Source: an uncultured Actinomycetes bacterium
GTDB taxonomy: Bacteria; Actinomycetota; Acidimicrobiia; Acidimicrobiales; SZUA-35
Length of the DNA stretch: 64,000 nt
Direction of reading: 5' to 3'
Assembly: GCA_902826025.1 (NCBI GenBank)
Contig: CADEDH010000002.1
Span: 115,487 to 179,486 of the forward strand
This document shows positions 35,699 to 46,600 of this stretch, piece by piece. A model generated the notes under the pieces. That model was given only the letters and a program-made list of their open reading frames with translations, did not search any database and had not been told where the DNA came from. The first letter of the stretch is position 1. Every line of letters starts with the position of its first letter. A program made the translations under genes and the position numbers.

Positions 35699-36953
35699 AC
35701 CAGCGACGGCCCGCCTGCACATCGCCTACTTCACCGGCGAGTACCCCCGGGCCACCGACACCTGGATCCAGCGGGAGATCGCGGCCCTGCGGGCCCAGGG
35801 GGTCGACGTCGAGGGCTTCGCCGTGCGCCAGCCCGGTTCCGAGCACCTCGTGGGGCCCGAACAGGTGGCCGAGACCGCCCGCACCACCTATCTGGTGCCC
35901 CAGGTCAAGAGCCTCCGCCTGCCGCTGGCCCACCTCGGGCTGGCCCTCCGGTCGCCGGCCCGGTACCTGCGGGCCCTGCGCCTGGCCTGGGACACCCGCC
36001 GGCCTGGCGTGTACGGCACCGCCTACCAGCTGGCCTATTTCCTGGAGGCCGGCCTCCTGGCCGCAGGGGTGCGTCGCCGCCGTATCCGACACCTCCACAA
36101 TCACTTCGGCGACTCGAGCTGCTCGGTGGCCATGCTGGCGGCCGAGCTGGGCGGGTTCACGTTCTCCTTCACCCTGCACGGTCCCGGCATCTTCTTCGAG
36201 GCCAACACCTGGCGCCTCGACGAGAAGTTCCGACGGGCCGCCTTCGTGTCCTGCATCAGCTGGTTCTGCCGGAGCCAGGCCACGATCTTCGCCGACCCGG
36301 CCGACGTGGCCAAGCTCCACATCGTGCACTGCGGCGTGCAGCCCGAGGCCCTGGCCCGCCGTACCCACCGCCCCGGCGGGGCCGAGCTGCTGTTCGTCGG
36401 CCGCCTGGCCGAGGTGAAGGGCGTGGCCGTGCTGCTCGACGCCCTCACCGAAGTGGCCAAGGTCCATCCCGACGTCCACCTCACGCTGGTGGGCGACGGG
36501 CCCGAGCGCCAGCGCTTCGAGCAGGTGGCGGCGGAGACCGGGGCCGAGGGTCGGGTCACCTTCGCCGGCTACCGGTCGCAGGCCGAGGTGGCCGCCTTCC
36601 TGGCCGACACCGATGTGTTCGTGTTGCCCAGCTTCGCCGAGGGGGTGCCGGTGACCCTGATGGAGGCCCTGGGGGCGGCGGTCCCGGTGGTGGCCACCCA
36701 GGTGGGCGGGGTCAGCGAGCTGGTTGACCACGGTGTCAACGGCTACGTGGTGCGCCCCGGCGATCCCGAACCTCTGGCCCAGGCCCTGATCGAGTTGCTC
36801 GACGACGCAGATCGGCGTCAACGCATGGGCGACGCCGGCCGGGCCACGGTCACGGCCGAGTTCGCCAACCCCACCGAGGCGACCCGCCTGCGCACCCTGT
36901 TCGCCAACACTCTGGCCGGACTTCCCACCGCCATCCGCCCCCAGCTCGGCTGA
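35691..36953 (+). CDS. Glycosyltransferase family 4 (WcaL-like)
   Basis: 420 residues, GT-B fold. N-terminal IAYFTGEYPRATDTWIQREI is typical of colanic-acid WcaL-type enzymes. The donor domain holds LLFVGRLAEVKGV, LTLVGDGPERQRF and the acidic motif SFAEGVPVTLMEALGAAVPV (E-X7-E). Retaining transferase using a nucleotide sugar on the cytoplasmic face. Last gene of the Gfo/Idh-epimerase-GT4 set. Confidence 0.92.
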   Translation: MAEPATARLHIAYFTGEYPRATDTWIQREIAALRAQGVDVEGFAVRQPGSEHLVGPEQVAETARTTYLVPQVKSLRLPLAHLGLALRSPARYLRALRLAWDTRRPGVYGTAYQLAYFLEAGLLAAGVRRRRIRHLHNHFGDSSCSVAMLAAELGGFTFSFTLHGPGIFFEANTWRLDEKFRRAAFVSCISWFCRSQATIFADPADVAKLHIVHCGVQPEALARRTHRPGGAELLFVGRLAEVKGVAVLLDALTEVAKVHPDVHLTLVGDGPERQRFEQVAAETGAEGRVTFAGYRSQAEVAAFLADTDVFVLPSFAEGVPVTLMEALGAAVPVVATQVGGVSELVDHGVNGYVVRPGDPEPLAQALIELLDDADRRQRMGDAGRATVTAEFANPTEATRLRTLFANTLAGLPTAIRPQLG

Positions 36954-37002
36954 TCCGGTGTCCCGGGCCCCGTCACCGGTGATGCCCGCCGATACCGGAT
37001 CA
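36951..37002. terminator. Inverted repeat spanning two convergent stop codons
   Basis: TGATCCGGT (36951-36959) and ACCGGATCA (36994-37002) are perfect inverted repeats, and each includes the stop codon of the adjacent gene. A 10-base palindrome TCACCGGTGA (36973-36982) lies inside. No T-run follows, so termination by this structure is inferred. Confidence 0.4.
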
Positions 37003-39828
37003 GGGTTCACGGGCCAGCATGCCGAACGCGTAGAGCGCGACGGCGTGGCTCTGGTGCACGGTGAACTCGTTCATCTGGGCGATCGTCGAGGCATCGAACC
37101 ACTGCCAGGTGTAGGGCAGATCGACAGCCCGGGGCCGGGTACCGGCCGGGCCCAGGTTGTAGCCGTCGATCCAGCCCTCGGTCGCCGGGTCGACGTCGTG
37201 CATGCCGTACACCGGCGTACCGGGCCACACCGGCAGGCCCCCATTGGCCACATCCACGATGAGGGGCGACCGGGTGGGGTTGGCCCCCACCCCGGTGATA
37301 AGGGCGGTGTCGAGCGGGTTGGCCCCCAGTGAGGCGGCGGCGGCCCGCTCGGCCCCGGCCCGGAACCGCTCCTCGCCCGTGATCTCGAACGCCCGCATCA
37401 GCGCCGTCACATGGGGGGCGCCGCCCAGGCCGAGACCCCAGATCAGGGGCACCCCGGGATCGTCGACCGCCCATCCAAAGGCCGTGGTGCTCTGGGCGGC
37501 CACTATGGCCTCGGCGTTGGCGGCGATGGCCTCCCCCAGCGTCGCCCGCAGGGCGGGAACGGTGAGGGCGGGGTCGGCCGTCCAGTACAGCCATGCGGCG
37601 TCGCACCGGGTGTGCTCGTGGCAGGCCAAGGGACCACCGCCGGCCCCCGTAGCGAGGGACGAGGTGTCGAGATCGGTGGCGTCGAGGAACACATCGTGCC
37701 ACTGCCGGTCGCCGGTGGCCGACAGCAGAGCGGCGGCCGCCACCGAGCGCTGCCCGGCCAGCGGGTCGGCCACGGCCGGATCGGATCCCTCCGCCGGCTG
37801 GGCCTCGGCCCACCGCATGGCGGCCAGGGCCGAGGTGAGGTAGCCCTCGGCCCGGACGGCGTCGTATCGGGTCAGCACCCGGGCCACCTCGGCGGCCACC
37901 CCGGCGTAGAGATAGCTCGACCAGGCGTCGGGAGCATAGGCGAAGAGAGCCAGATCGTCTGTCCACGACGTAGTGTCCCGCTGGGGGTGCTCCGAGGCCT
38001 CGACACCGCCCCGGATCGCCCCGTCGGGCCGCTGCATCCGCCGGTACAGATCGAGCGACCACAGGCCTTCGTCGAGGATGTCGGGCACGGCGTCACCGCT
38101 CTCCGGCAGGTCGAGGTCGAGGGACGCGAACACCTCGGGCCGGCGGTCCACCAGCTCGGCCGCCGCCCGGGTGTACCAGAGGTGCTCGATTCGCCGGTCC
38201 CAGTCGCCGGCATCGAAGTGGCCGCCCCAGGCCCCCTCGACCAGCTCGTCACCCTGACGCCCGGCCACCAGGTCGGCGAACCAGTCGGCGCTGGCGCCGG
38301 CCTGGCGGGCGGTGAGCGACGTGGCCAGCACCACCGTGCCCTCGTCGGGATGGCGGGGGCGGGGCCGGATGATCGGGGTGTTGGGCGGCCCCAGGGCGAT
38401 GCCCGAGCGCTGATGGAACATGGCCCGGGCCACAGTGACGGCGAGGTCACGCCACACGGTGGGGCCGACGCCGAACGGCACCGAGCAGCCCACGGCATCG
38501 ACGCAGGCCTGATAGCGACCGGGGGTGTCGAGGGCCGACAGGTCGAGCTCGAACACCGGCACTCCGGTGAGGTCGCCCCGGCCGAGCTCGTCGCCCCCCG
38601 GTCGGGCCGTGGTGGCGCCGGAGAGCACCTCGGCCCCGGTGGCCGCCTCGATCACCCGGAAGGCCATCCCGGCCCGATAGCCGAGATCGGTGCCGGCTGG
38701 CAGGGCCGTCGGCAGAGGCCCGGCCAGATAGGCCGCTTTCAGCCCGTCGCCGGGAGCGTAGCCGTTCTGGTTGACGTGGACAGCGGCGCTCACCTCCCCC
38801 GGGGCCCCGGCCGTCCACTCGATCGGTTCCACCTGGTCGTCGGGCGGCTGAAGACGGTAGCGGCGGCCCGGCACCAGCGGGTGGGGCAGGGACACCGTGA
38901 CGTCATGGACCATGGCCACCACCAGCGGCCCCCGGGGCCCGGTGCCCGAGCCGGACGGTCGGGACGTCACGGCCAACCCCGTGGGGTCCGCTCCCCCGTC
39001 GGTGTAGGCCGGGTCATCAGGCGACGTGATCCGCCACGTCCCCGACAACAGGCCCTCGGTGTCGAGGGGTCGGCCCAGCAGCCGGTCGTAGGGGCGCAAC
39101 AGCCGGTCGCTGCCGGCCACCTGGCGCCCGAAGGGCCGCCCGTCGCGATCCACCCGAGGCACCCCTTCCCAGTCCCACAGGAAGGGGAAGGCCCCGTGCA
39201 CGTCGTCGCCGGGGGGCGGACGGCCGAAGTCGTAGGGCTGTACCACTCCCCGCTCCAACCGGCCGGCCTCGATGCGCACCGTGACCACCGAGGCCGACAG
39301 CGGCCTCACCCAGCTCGGCCGGTGCCGGCCTGCGGCCGAGGCGGTGGCCGCTTCCCAGGTGGCATCGATGGTGATGCCATCGACGCTCACCGCCGACGGA
39401 GCCCCCGCTGCGCCGGAGCGGAAGCGGGCGTAGACGACCTGGTAGCCCTGGGCCGGGGCACTGAGGGTGACCGGGCCCTCCGCCGGCCGCCAGACCACGC
39501 TCGTGAACGTGGGATCGAACCCGATGCCCATCTCGGTGGATCCGGGCGGCGGGTCGACGTCGACTGTCAGGTCGGGCCCGGGCACGGTGAGGCCATCGGC
39601 CCGGATCGCTATCGCCCCCCGGGGCACCGGGGTGGGCGCGGTGTCGAGCCCCGGCTCGGTGCGCTGGTCGGGGCCCCGCAGCGGGGCGGGCAGGACCCGT
39701 TGGCGGTATTCCCGTACCCCCACCACCGAGGCCACAGCCACCACCGCCATGGCCAGGGCCACCGCGACGATCACAACCAGCCGGCCGCGCCTGCGACGCC
39801 CGCCCGGCGCCTTCCCCATGGCGTCCAC
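37000..39828 (-). CDS. Membrane-anchored glycoside hydrolase family 9
   Basis: 942 residues. One N-terminal helix (LVVIVAVALAMAVVAVASVV) after a basic stretch anchors it outside. A long N-terminal region of about 330 residues precedes an Ig-like CelD_N domain beginning VHVNQNGYAPGD, then the (alpha/alpha)6 GH9 domain. GGHFDAGDWDRR (about residue 540) carries the nucleophile-activating Asp pair and NEFTVHQSH at the C-terminus carries the acid Glu (about 921). GH9 enzymes cleave beta-1,4-glucans or related glycans. Four bases after a Wzx gene, it is likely to process the exported polymer. Start GTG 39828 or ATG 39819. Confidence 0.87.
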   Translation of the reverse strand: MDAMGKAPGGRRRRGRLVVIVAVALAMAVVAVASVVGVREYRQRVLPAPLRGPDQRTEPGLDTAPTPVPRGAIAIRADGLTVPGPDLTVDVDPPPGSTEMGIGFDPTFTSVVWRPAEGPVTLSAPAQGYQVVYARFRSGAAGAPSAVSVDGITIDATWEAATASAAGRHRPSWVRPLSASVVTVRIEAGRLERGVVQPYDFGRPPPGDDVHGAFPFLWDWEGVPRVDRDGRPFGRQVAGSDRLLRPYDRLLGRPLDTEGLLSGTWRITSPDDPAYTDGGADPTGLAVTSRPSGSGTGPRGPLVVAMVHDVTVSLPHPLVPGRRYRLQPPDDQVEPIEWTAGAPGEVSAAVHVNQNGYAPGDGLKAAYLAGPLPTALPAGTDLGYRAGMAFRVIEAATGAEVLSGATTARPGGDELGRGDLTGVPVFELDLSALDTPGRYQACVDAVGCSVPFGVGPTVWRDLAVTVARAMFHQRSGIALGPPNTPIIRPRPRHPDEGTVVLATSLTARQAGASADWFADLVAGRQGDELVEGAWGGHFDAGDWDRRIEHLWYTRAAAELVDRRPEVFASLDLDLPESGDAVPDILDEGLWSLDLYRRMQRPDGAIRGGVEASEHPQRDTTSWTDDLALFAYAPDAWSSYLYAGVAAEVARVLTRYDAVRAEGYLTSALAAMRWAEAQPAEGSDPAVADPLAGQRSVAAAALLSATGDRQWHDVFLDATDLDTSSLATGAGGGPLACHEHTRCDAAWLYWTADPALTVPALRATLGEAIAANAEAIVAAQSTTAFGWAVDDPGVPLIWGLGLGGAPHVTALMRAFEITGEERFRAGAERAAAASLGANPLDTALITGVGANPTRSPLIVDVANGGLPVWPGTPVYGMHDVDPATEGWIDGYNLGPAGTRPRAVDLPYTWQWFDASTIAQMNEFTVHQSHAVALYAFGMLAREP

Positions 39829-39832
39829 CGGG

Positions 39833-41137
39833 TTACACGGGCGTCATCACCGAGGCCGCCCGGCGGACCTCGTCGTCGGCTCGGCGCTGGTAGTACCACA
39901 GCGTGCTCCAGGCGATCACGGCCAGTGCCACCTCGCTGATGTAGGTGGCGATGGCGGCACCCTTCCATCCGTGGTCGGGGATCAGCAGCACGTAACTGAC
40001 CATCGAGATGACCGACGACGCGATCGTCACATAGGCCCGGGTGTCGGCTCGGCCCAGACCGAGGAGACCGTTGAGCGCCGTGTTGCTGGTGGCCACCAAC
40101 GGCACCATGAACAACAGCCAGGGCACGATGTCGAAGGCTTCCTGCAGGTCGTCCTCGACGAGGAAATGGAGCAGGGGCAGGCAGATCCACAGGGCGACGG
40201 CGGCCACGATGCTGGCCGCCCCCATCAACATGCCGAGCCGGGTTGAGCGTCGCCAGTGGACGCCGATGGCGTCGGGCTCGCCCCGGGGCAGGAACCGCTG
40301 GAAGGCGGCGGTGTCGAGAGAGCCCAGCGGGGTGAGTGCCAGCAGCACCAGGCGGTAGGCCGCTCCGTACACCGCAGCCTGCCCCTGGAACCCGAAGACG
40401 TTGAGCAGGTACTTGTCGGCGTCGGTCTGCATCTTGTTCGCCACCATCGGCAGGGAGAACACCCCGCTGGCCCGCACCGACAGCCCGCTGGGCCGTCCGA
40501 ACGACACGGTGAACCCGTGCCGCGGGAGGTGGACGGCCAGCAACCAGCCGCCGTAAAGGGCGAAACAGGCCAGGATCGTGACCCCCAGGCCGGCGATCGT
40601 GAGGCGGTGGGTGGCGTACAGCGTCACGACGGCGCCGAGCCGGATGGCGACCACCACCAACTTCACCCGAGCGGCGGCAGCGAATCCCGAAACGCCCTGT
40701 ACCAGGAGGGCCGACATGTAGATCAGGGCCGGCCCCAGCAACTCGGCCACCACGATCAGGGAAACCTCGATGATCCCCAGCCCCGGTATGGCCATGGCCA
40801 GGGCGATACCCACGCCGGACAGCAGGGCACCGGCGATCAGGGTGAGTGAGAGGAACGAGCGAAGGGTCTCATCGGGGTCGTCGCGCTCCCCGATCAACCG
40901 CTGAAGCGCAGCCAGGCCGACACCGGAGTAGGAGAAGGCGCCGATGGCGCCGAGCAGACCGTACAGGCCGACGTAGCCGCCGTACCGATCCTTCGGCAGG
41001 GCGTGTGTGACCAGGTAAAACGAGGTCATCGACGTCAACAGCGCCGAGCCGTCGTGCAGGGCGCTCCACAGGGTGTCGCCGGCCAGCCCGTCGAACCCGT
41101 GCCACAGTCGGTGCACCAACCGCCGCCAGCGGGTCAT
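39833..41137 (-). CDS. Polysaccharide flippase, Wzx/PST-like (copy 2)
   Basis: 434 residues, about 12 membrane segments. LVTHALPKDRYGGYVGLYGLL near the N-terminus resembles the flippase first-helix motif. Later TNTALNGLLGLGRADTRAYV is also typical. ATG 41137 overlaps the upstream polymerase stop (ATGA). Shares the family but little obvious sequence with copy 1, so the two probably carry different lipid-linked units. Confidence 0.87.
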   Translation of the reverse strand: MTRWRRLVHRLWHGFDGLAGDTLWSALHDGSALLTSMTSFYLVTHALPKDRYGGYVGLYGLLGAIGAFSYSGVGLAALQRLIGERDDPDETLRSFLSLTLIAGALLSGVGIALAMAIPGLGIIEVSLIVVAELLGPALIYMSALLVQGVSGFAAAARVKLVVVAIRLGAVVTLYATHRLTIAGLGVTILACFALYGGWLLAVHLPRHGFTVSFGRPSGLSVRASGVFSLPMVANKMQTDADKYLLNVFGFQGQAAVYGAAYRLVLLALTPLGSLDTAAFQRFLPRGEPDAIGVHWRRSTRLGMLMGAASIVAAVALWICLPLLHFLVEDDLQEAFDIVPWLLFMVPLVATSNTALNGLLGLGRADTRAYVTIASSVISMVSYVLLIPDHGWKGAAIATYISEVALAVIAWSTLWYYQRRADDEVRRAASVMTPV

Positions 41138-42522
41138 CGGGCGGCCGCTCCGTCGGTGCGCCGGGGGGCGGCGGCCTGGCGGTGGAGGCGGGAGACCCGG
41201 GCCATCGCCGGATTGTGACGCAGCCGTTCGGCCAGCGCACCGCCGTCGTCATCGTCGTCGCCCAGGTCGATCCCCTCCTTGCGGAGCAGCAGGACCCGGA
41301 ACATGACCACCACCGGCAGCCACCCGTTGTTGAGGAACGTGGGCTCCGACAGCGACATGTAGAGCTGAACGAACATGACCGACACGATCCAGGTAGTCAT
41401 CTTGGGACGGTCGCGCAGGAGCCGCAGGGCGCTGACGAGCGTGGTTCCCCACAACAGCAGGAACAGGGCCACACCGATCAGGCCGAGCTGGATACCGACA
41501 TCGAGCACCCCGTTGTGGGAATGGGGCACGCGGAAACCGATAGCCCGCCACACCTCGGCCGTTCGGGGCGTGATCGGATCCTGGCCCAGAATGCCGCCCA
41601 GGCCGTAGCCGAGGACTGGCCGTTCCATCCAGGCGTTGAAGGTGGCCCGCCAGATGAACGTTCGACCGGTGAACGTGAGGTCCTTGCCCGAGGCGTCGGT
41701 GATGGCGGTGAGCGAGGTGGCCGCACCGACCAGGGCGAAGGCGAGCACCATCAGCGACGACAGCAGGAAGATGCTCGAATTGCGCAGATCGAGGTTCCGG
41801 TACAGCTGCACCCAGACCCAGATGGCCAGGCCGAGGATGGCGGCGCTGATCCCGGTCACCGAGTCAGAGAAGGCCAGCAGCACACCGATGGCGCCGAGCG
41901 AGGCCAGCTTGCCCAGCCTGGAGCGGTCGAAGGTGAGGATCGTGAGCAGGGAGAACACCAGGTAGGGGCCCATGGTGTTCTTGTGGGGGAACCAGCCATG
42001 CCAGCCCTCCAGGTCGAGAGACTTGCCCGTCGGGTCGAAGTGGGTGCGGGCCAGCGGGTCCACGGCGACCGCTATCAGCGTGATCACGAGCGCAGCCCGG
42101 ATCGACAACAGCAGGGCTGTGATCAGGTCTCGGAAGGCGATGACACCGACGATGAGCATGATGCCCACCACGATCGGCACGTCGATCTGCATGATGTAGG
42201 CGGTGCCTTCGGGCGAGTTGGTCCAGATCACCGAGGCCAGCTCCCAGCCCACCAGCAGCAGCACCGACAGCGAGATCGGGAGCTTGCTCATCACCTTGGT
42301 GGGGGCCAGGAGCAGCACCGGGAACACGCCGCCCAGCAGAGCCAGGGGGGCGAGCCCAGGAACGACCAGGAAGCCCTCGACCCGAAAAGCGATCAGGAAC
42401 GCGGCGAACACGAAGACCCCGGCCCCGAATCGGGCCATCGGACCGAGGGTCTCCCCAGGAACCCCTCGGATGAGAGGCTGCCGCAGGCCGCGGACCGGCT
42501 CGGCCGGCGACAGCATGGTCAT
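41134..42522 (-). CDS. O-antigen ligase/polymerase family membrane protein (Wzy-like, copy 2)
   Basis: 462 residues, about 11 membrane segments. Conserved loop motifs GRTFIWRATFNAWMERPVLG and RVPHSHNGVLDVGIQLGLIG (His-Asn) mark the Wzy_C family; GWFPHKNTMGPYL resembles the FFQKNSLG segment of copy 1. ATG 42522 overlaps the GT2 stop (ATGA). The cytoplasmic C-terminus is acidic (LGDDDDDGG) then basic. Confidence 0.88.
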   Translation of the reverse strand: MTMLSPAEPVRGLRQPLIRGVPGETLGPMARFGAGVFVFAAFLIAFRVEGFLVVPGLAPLALLGGVFPVLLLAPTKVMSKLPISLSVLLLVGWELASVIWTNSPEGTAYIMQIDVPIVVGIMLIVGVIAFRDLITALLLSIRAALVITLIAVAVDPLARTHFDPTGKSLDLEGWHGWFPHKNTMGPYLVFSLLTILTFDRSRLGKLASLGAIGVLLAFSDSVTGISAAILGLAIWVWVQLYRNLDLRNSSIFLLSSLMVLAFALVGAATSLTAITDASGKDLTFTGRTFIWRATFNAWMERPVLGYGLGGILGQDPITPRTAEVWRAIGFRVPHSHNGVLDVGIQLGLIGVALFLLLWGTTLVSALRLLRDRPKMTTWIVSVMFVQLYMSLSEPTFLNNGWLPVVVMFRVLLLRKEGIDLGDDDDDGGALAERLRHNPAMARVSRLHRQAAAPRRTDGAAAR

Positions 42523-43481
42523 TTGTGCTCGACCTTGACGCCCACCACGCCGACGAGCGTGCCCAGCGCCCGGGCCACGCTGGCGCCGGCGAAGCGCCAC
42601 TGGGGATCCTGACGGGCGGCCAATCGGCGCCCCGGACGGAGCACGGCTATCAGCAGTTTCTTGCCGCCCCGCAATGCCAGGCGGGCCCGTCCGGCTTCGC
42701 CCGTCTCGATGCTGGTCACGTACTCGGTGTTACCCATCCACCAGCAGCTGCGAGCGATCCAGCGGTAGGTCGTGCGCTCCGGCGGCTGCTCACACCAGCA
42801 CAGGGCAGCCGAAGCGAACCGGGCGTCGAGACCGGCGGCCACCGCCGTCCGGTAGAACACCATGTCCTCGCCTCCCAACGTGCCCAGATCGGAGCGGAAC
42901 CGGATGTCGGGATGGTCCCGCAGGAACGAGGCCCGGAGCATCGAGTTGCCAGTGGAACACACGTCCACCCGCGAGCCGTCGGGCTGAGGATCAGCCACCA
43001 GGATGTCGTCGAAGGGCTGCTCGGTGAACCAGCGGGGTGTACCGGGCGGGTACCGGAGCTCCACCGGGCCGGTGACGGCATCCACCCCGGGGCGCTCAGC
43101 CATCTCGGCCAGCGCCGCCAGCCATTGGGGGCTCGCCACCTCGTCGTCGTCGGTCATCGCCACCCAGTCGGCCAGCTCCATGGCCGACTCGAGGCCCAGG
43201 TTGCGGGCCTTGGAGATGTTCTGGGCGCCCGAGTACCGGTAGTGGAGCCCCCGGAGGAACGGCCCGGCGTCGAAGGCGTCGACCACGTCCTTGGCCCGCC
43301 CGTCGGGATTGTCGTCGATCACGACCACCGCCACCTCGACGCCGGGCTGGACCCGGGCGGCGGCATCGGCCAACGAGTCGAGTAGCCGGCGCAATGGCCC
43401 ATTGCGCCGGTGGGTGCAGACGTAGACGCCGATCGAGGTGACTCGGCGCGACGGGGGTGCGGCGGGAGTGCTGTCGTCCAT
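42519..43481 (-). CDS. Glycosyltransferase family 2
   Basis: 320 residues. IGVYVCTHRRNGPLRRLL, VVVIDDNPDGR, ISKARNLGLESA and WVAMTDDDE (metal-binding), plus LGGEDMVFYRTA. Similar in plan to the GT2 at 14038-15039, including a C-terminal membrane-proximal helix. First gene of the GT2-Wzy-Wzx-GH9 operon, whose members overlap or nearly touch. Confidence 0.89.
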   Translation of the reverse strand: MDDSTPAAPPSRRVTSIGVYVCTHRRNGPLRRLLDSLADAAARVQPGVEVAVVVIDDNPDGRAKDVVDAFDAGPFLRGLHYRYSGAQNISKARNLGLESAMELADWVAMTDDDEVASPQWLAALAEMAERPGVDAVTGPVELRYPPGTPRWFTEQPFDDILVADPQPDGSRVDVCSTGNSMLRASFLRDHPDIRFRSDLGTLGGEDMVFYRTAVAAGLDARFASAALCWCEQPPERTTYRWIARSCWWMGNTEYVTSIETGEAGRARLALRGGKKLLIAVLRPGRRLAARQDPQWRFAGASVARALGTLVGVVGVKVEHK

Positions 43482-43604
43482 CAGTGGTGCGGATCTGCTT
43501 TCGTCTCGGCTGCTGCCCGGGCCGGCCGTCGGCGTTCATTTCCCAGGCTAGCCGGGCCGGAGCGGGCCTGGTGGGGCGGGTGGAACCACCCAGGACGGGC
43601 GCGC

Positions 43605-46600
43605 CTACAAGACCACGGAATCGGCCCCCAGCAGCACCCGCAGCTCGGGAATCAGGCCGTTCGAGGTGTCGACGCAGTAGGCGTCGGACAGCCGTAGGGC
43701 TTTGGTCTCGCCCAGGTGGATCACCACCGGTGACTCGCCCGGATGGTCCACCAGCACCACCTTCAACCGGTTGATGACCTCGTCGGAGAGCTGGTTGGGC
43801 CGGATGTCGAGCCGGAGCGGCGGGGAGGCCGACGCCCGCTCGGTGTCGAACACCTCGATCGACTGGGCCATCAGCTTGGGCTGGTCGTCCCGGCGGTCCA
43901 CCCGCCCCCGCACGATCACCACCCGGTCGTCTTCCAGGAGGTGGCCGTAGTCGGTGTAGGAGCGGGGGAAGAGCATGGTCTCCACCGAGTGGGTGAGGTC
44001 CTCCAGCACGAACACCGCCATCAGGTCGCCCTTGCGGGTCCACTTGCGCGCCATGCCCGTCACCACACCGCCCACCACCACCATCTGACCGTCTTCGCAG
44101 TCTTCCAGGTCGGCGATGGTGGCCTCGGTCTTGCGCTCCAGCGCCGCCTCCAGGCCCATCAACGGGTGGTCCGACACATACAGGCCCAGCATCTCCTTTT
44201 CGAAGGCCAGGCGCTGGGACTTGTCGAACTCCTGGTTGGGGATGGCCGGGCGGTCGTCGAAGCTCGCCCCGTTGCCTCCTTCGCCAGCGTCGCCCCCGCT
44301 ATCGCCACCCAGGCTGCCGAACAGCGTCATCACGCCCATGTCGTGCTCCCGGCGGGCGCTGACCGTTTTGTCGACGATGTCCTCGAAGGCGAGCAGCAGG
44401 CCCTTGCGGGGGTGGCCGAGCGAGTCGAAGGCGCCGGCCTTGATCAGCGACTCCAGCGTCCGCTTGTTCAGCACCTGGTAGTCGACCCGCTCGCAGAAGT
44501 CCATGAAGCTGGCGAACGGCCCATTGGCCGCCCGCTCCTCGAGCAGGAGATGGACCAGGCCCTCCCCCACGTTGCGCACGGCCGACAGGCCGAAGGCGAT
44601 GGCGTTGAGCTGGCCTCCTTCGGGGTCGGGGATGGAGGAGAAGTCGAGGTCGGAGATGTTGACGTCGGGTACCAGCACCTTGATGCCGAGCTGGCGGCAT
44701 TCGTTGAGGTAGACCCCGGCCTTGTCGAGGTTGGTCTTGACGCTGGTGAGCAGGCAGGCCAGGTACTCGACCGGATAGTTGGCCTTGAGGTAGGCCGTCT
44801 GGTAACTGACGAAGCCATAGCCGTAGGAGTGGCTCTTGTTGAAGGCGTAGTCGGCGAAGGGCTCCATGGTGTCGAAGAGCTCTTCACCCAGGGCCCGGCC
44901 GTAGCCCTGGGCCTCGCAGCCGTTCACGAACCCCTCGCGCTCGGCCTTGATCAGCTCCCGGATCTTCTTGCCCATGGCCTTACGCAGGTTGTCGGCCTGG
45001 GCCAGCGTGTAGCCGGCGAACTTCTGGGCCAGCTGCATCAGCTCTTCCTGGTAGATGCACAGGTTGTAGGTGCTACCCAGGATCTCGGCCGCGTCGGGGT
45101 GGAACGGCACCGACTCCTTCCGCCCGTTCTTGCGGTCGGCGTAGTCGTTGTGCATGTTGGCCGCCATCGGGCCCGGCCGGTACAGCGCCACCAGGGCGGC
45201 CACGTCCTCGAACTCGGTGGGGGCCATGGAGCGCATGAGGGCCCGCATGGGGGCCGACTCCAGCTGGAACACGCCGATGGAGCGGCCCTCGCGGAGCAGG
45301 TCGAACGTGGGGACGTCGTCGAGCGGGACATTGTCGATGTCGAGGCCGATCCCGTGGACCTTCTCGATGAGGGCCAGAGCATCGGAGATGACGTCGAGGT
45401 TGCGCAGGCCCAGGAAGTCCATCTTCAGCAGGCCGAGCGATTCCACCCCCTTCATCTCGTACTGGGTGACCACCGGGGCTTCCTCGATGGGCTTGCCCGC
45501 TTCCGGCTTGCGCTGGATCGGAAGGTAGGTGGTGAGAGGATCCCGGGTGATCACCACCGCCGCGGCATGGATGCCGTCCTGGCGGCGCAGGCCCTCCAGC
45601 CCCCGGGCCACCTCCACCACCTTGGCCGCATCGACGTCGGTGTCGACCATGGCCCGCAGCTCGGCCGCCGCCTTGTAGCCGTCGGCGTACTTGTCACTCT
45701 GCTCGAAGCAGAACTTGAGCGGGGTGTCTCGGCCCATCACCAGCGGCGGCATGGCCTTGGCGATCTTGTCGCCCACGGCGTAGGGGTAGCCGAGCACCCG
45801 GGCCGCATCTCGCACCGCGGCCCGGGCCTTGATCTGGCTGAACGTCACGATCTGGGCCACGTGGTCGCGCCCGTACCGCTCGGCGGCGTAGCGGATCATC
45901 TCGTCCCGGTAACGGGAGTCGAAGTCCATGTCGATGTCGGGCATCGAGATGCGGGACGGGTTGAGGAACCGCTCGAACAGCAGGTCATAGCGGATCGGAT
46001 CGAGGTCGGTGATCCGCAGGCAGTAGGCCACGGCGCAGCCGGCGGCCGAGCCGCGGCCGGGGCCCACTCGGATGTCGACGTCCTTGGCGTGGCGGATCAG
46101 GTCCCACACGATCAGGAAGTAGGAGCTGAACCCCATGTTCTTGATCACGTCGAGCTCGAAGGCCAGGCGTTCGGTGATCGTGTCGGTGAGGCCGGCCCCC
46201 CAGCGCTGCTTGGCCCCCTCCATCGTGAGGTATTGCAGGTACTCGTCGTTGGAGGCGAAACCGTCGGGAATCGGGAACTCGGGCAGCTGCGGCTTGCCGA
46301 ACTCGATCTCGACGTTGGCCCGCTCGGCGATCCACAGCGTGTTGTCGCAGGCCTCGGGCAGCTCGCTCCAGGCCGCCCGCATCTCGGCCGCCGACTTCAG
46401 GTAGTGCTCGTCGCCGTGGAACTTGAACCGGTCGGGGTCGCTCATCAGCGAGCCGGTCTGCACGCAGAGCAGGGCGTCGTGGGAGACGTGGTCGGCCCGC
46501 TCGGTGTAGTGCGAGTCGTTGGTGACCACGAGCGGGGCCCCGATCTTGCGGGCGATCTCGATCAGCTTGGGGTTGGTGTCCCGCTGGGCCTGGATGCCGT

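Noticed and set aside
37411-39939. An 842-codon plus-strand open frame
   Set aside because: Antisense to the GH9 gene, with composition typical of a shadow frame.
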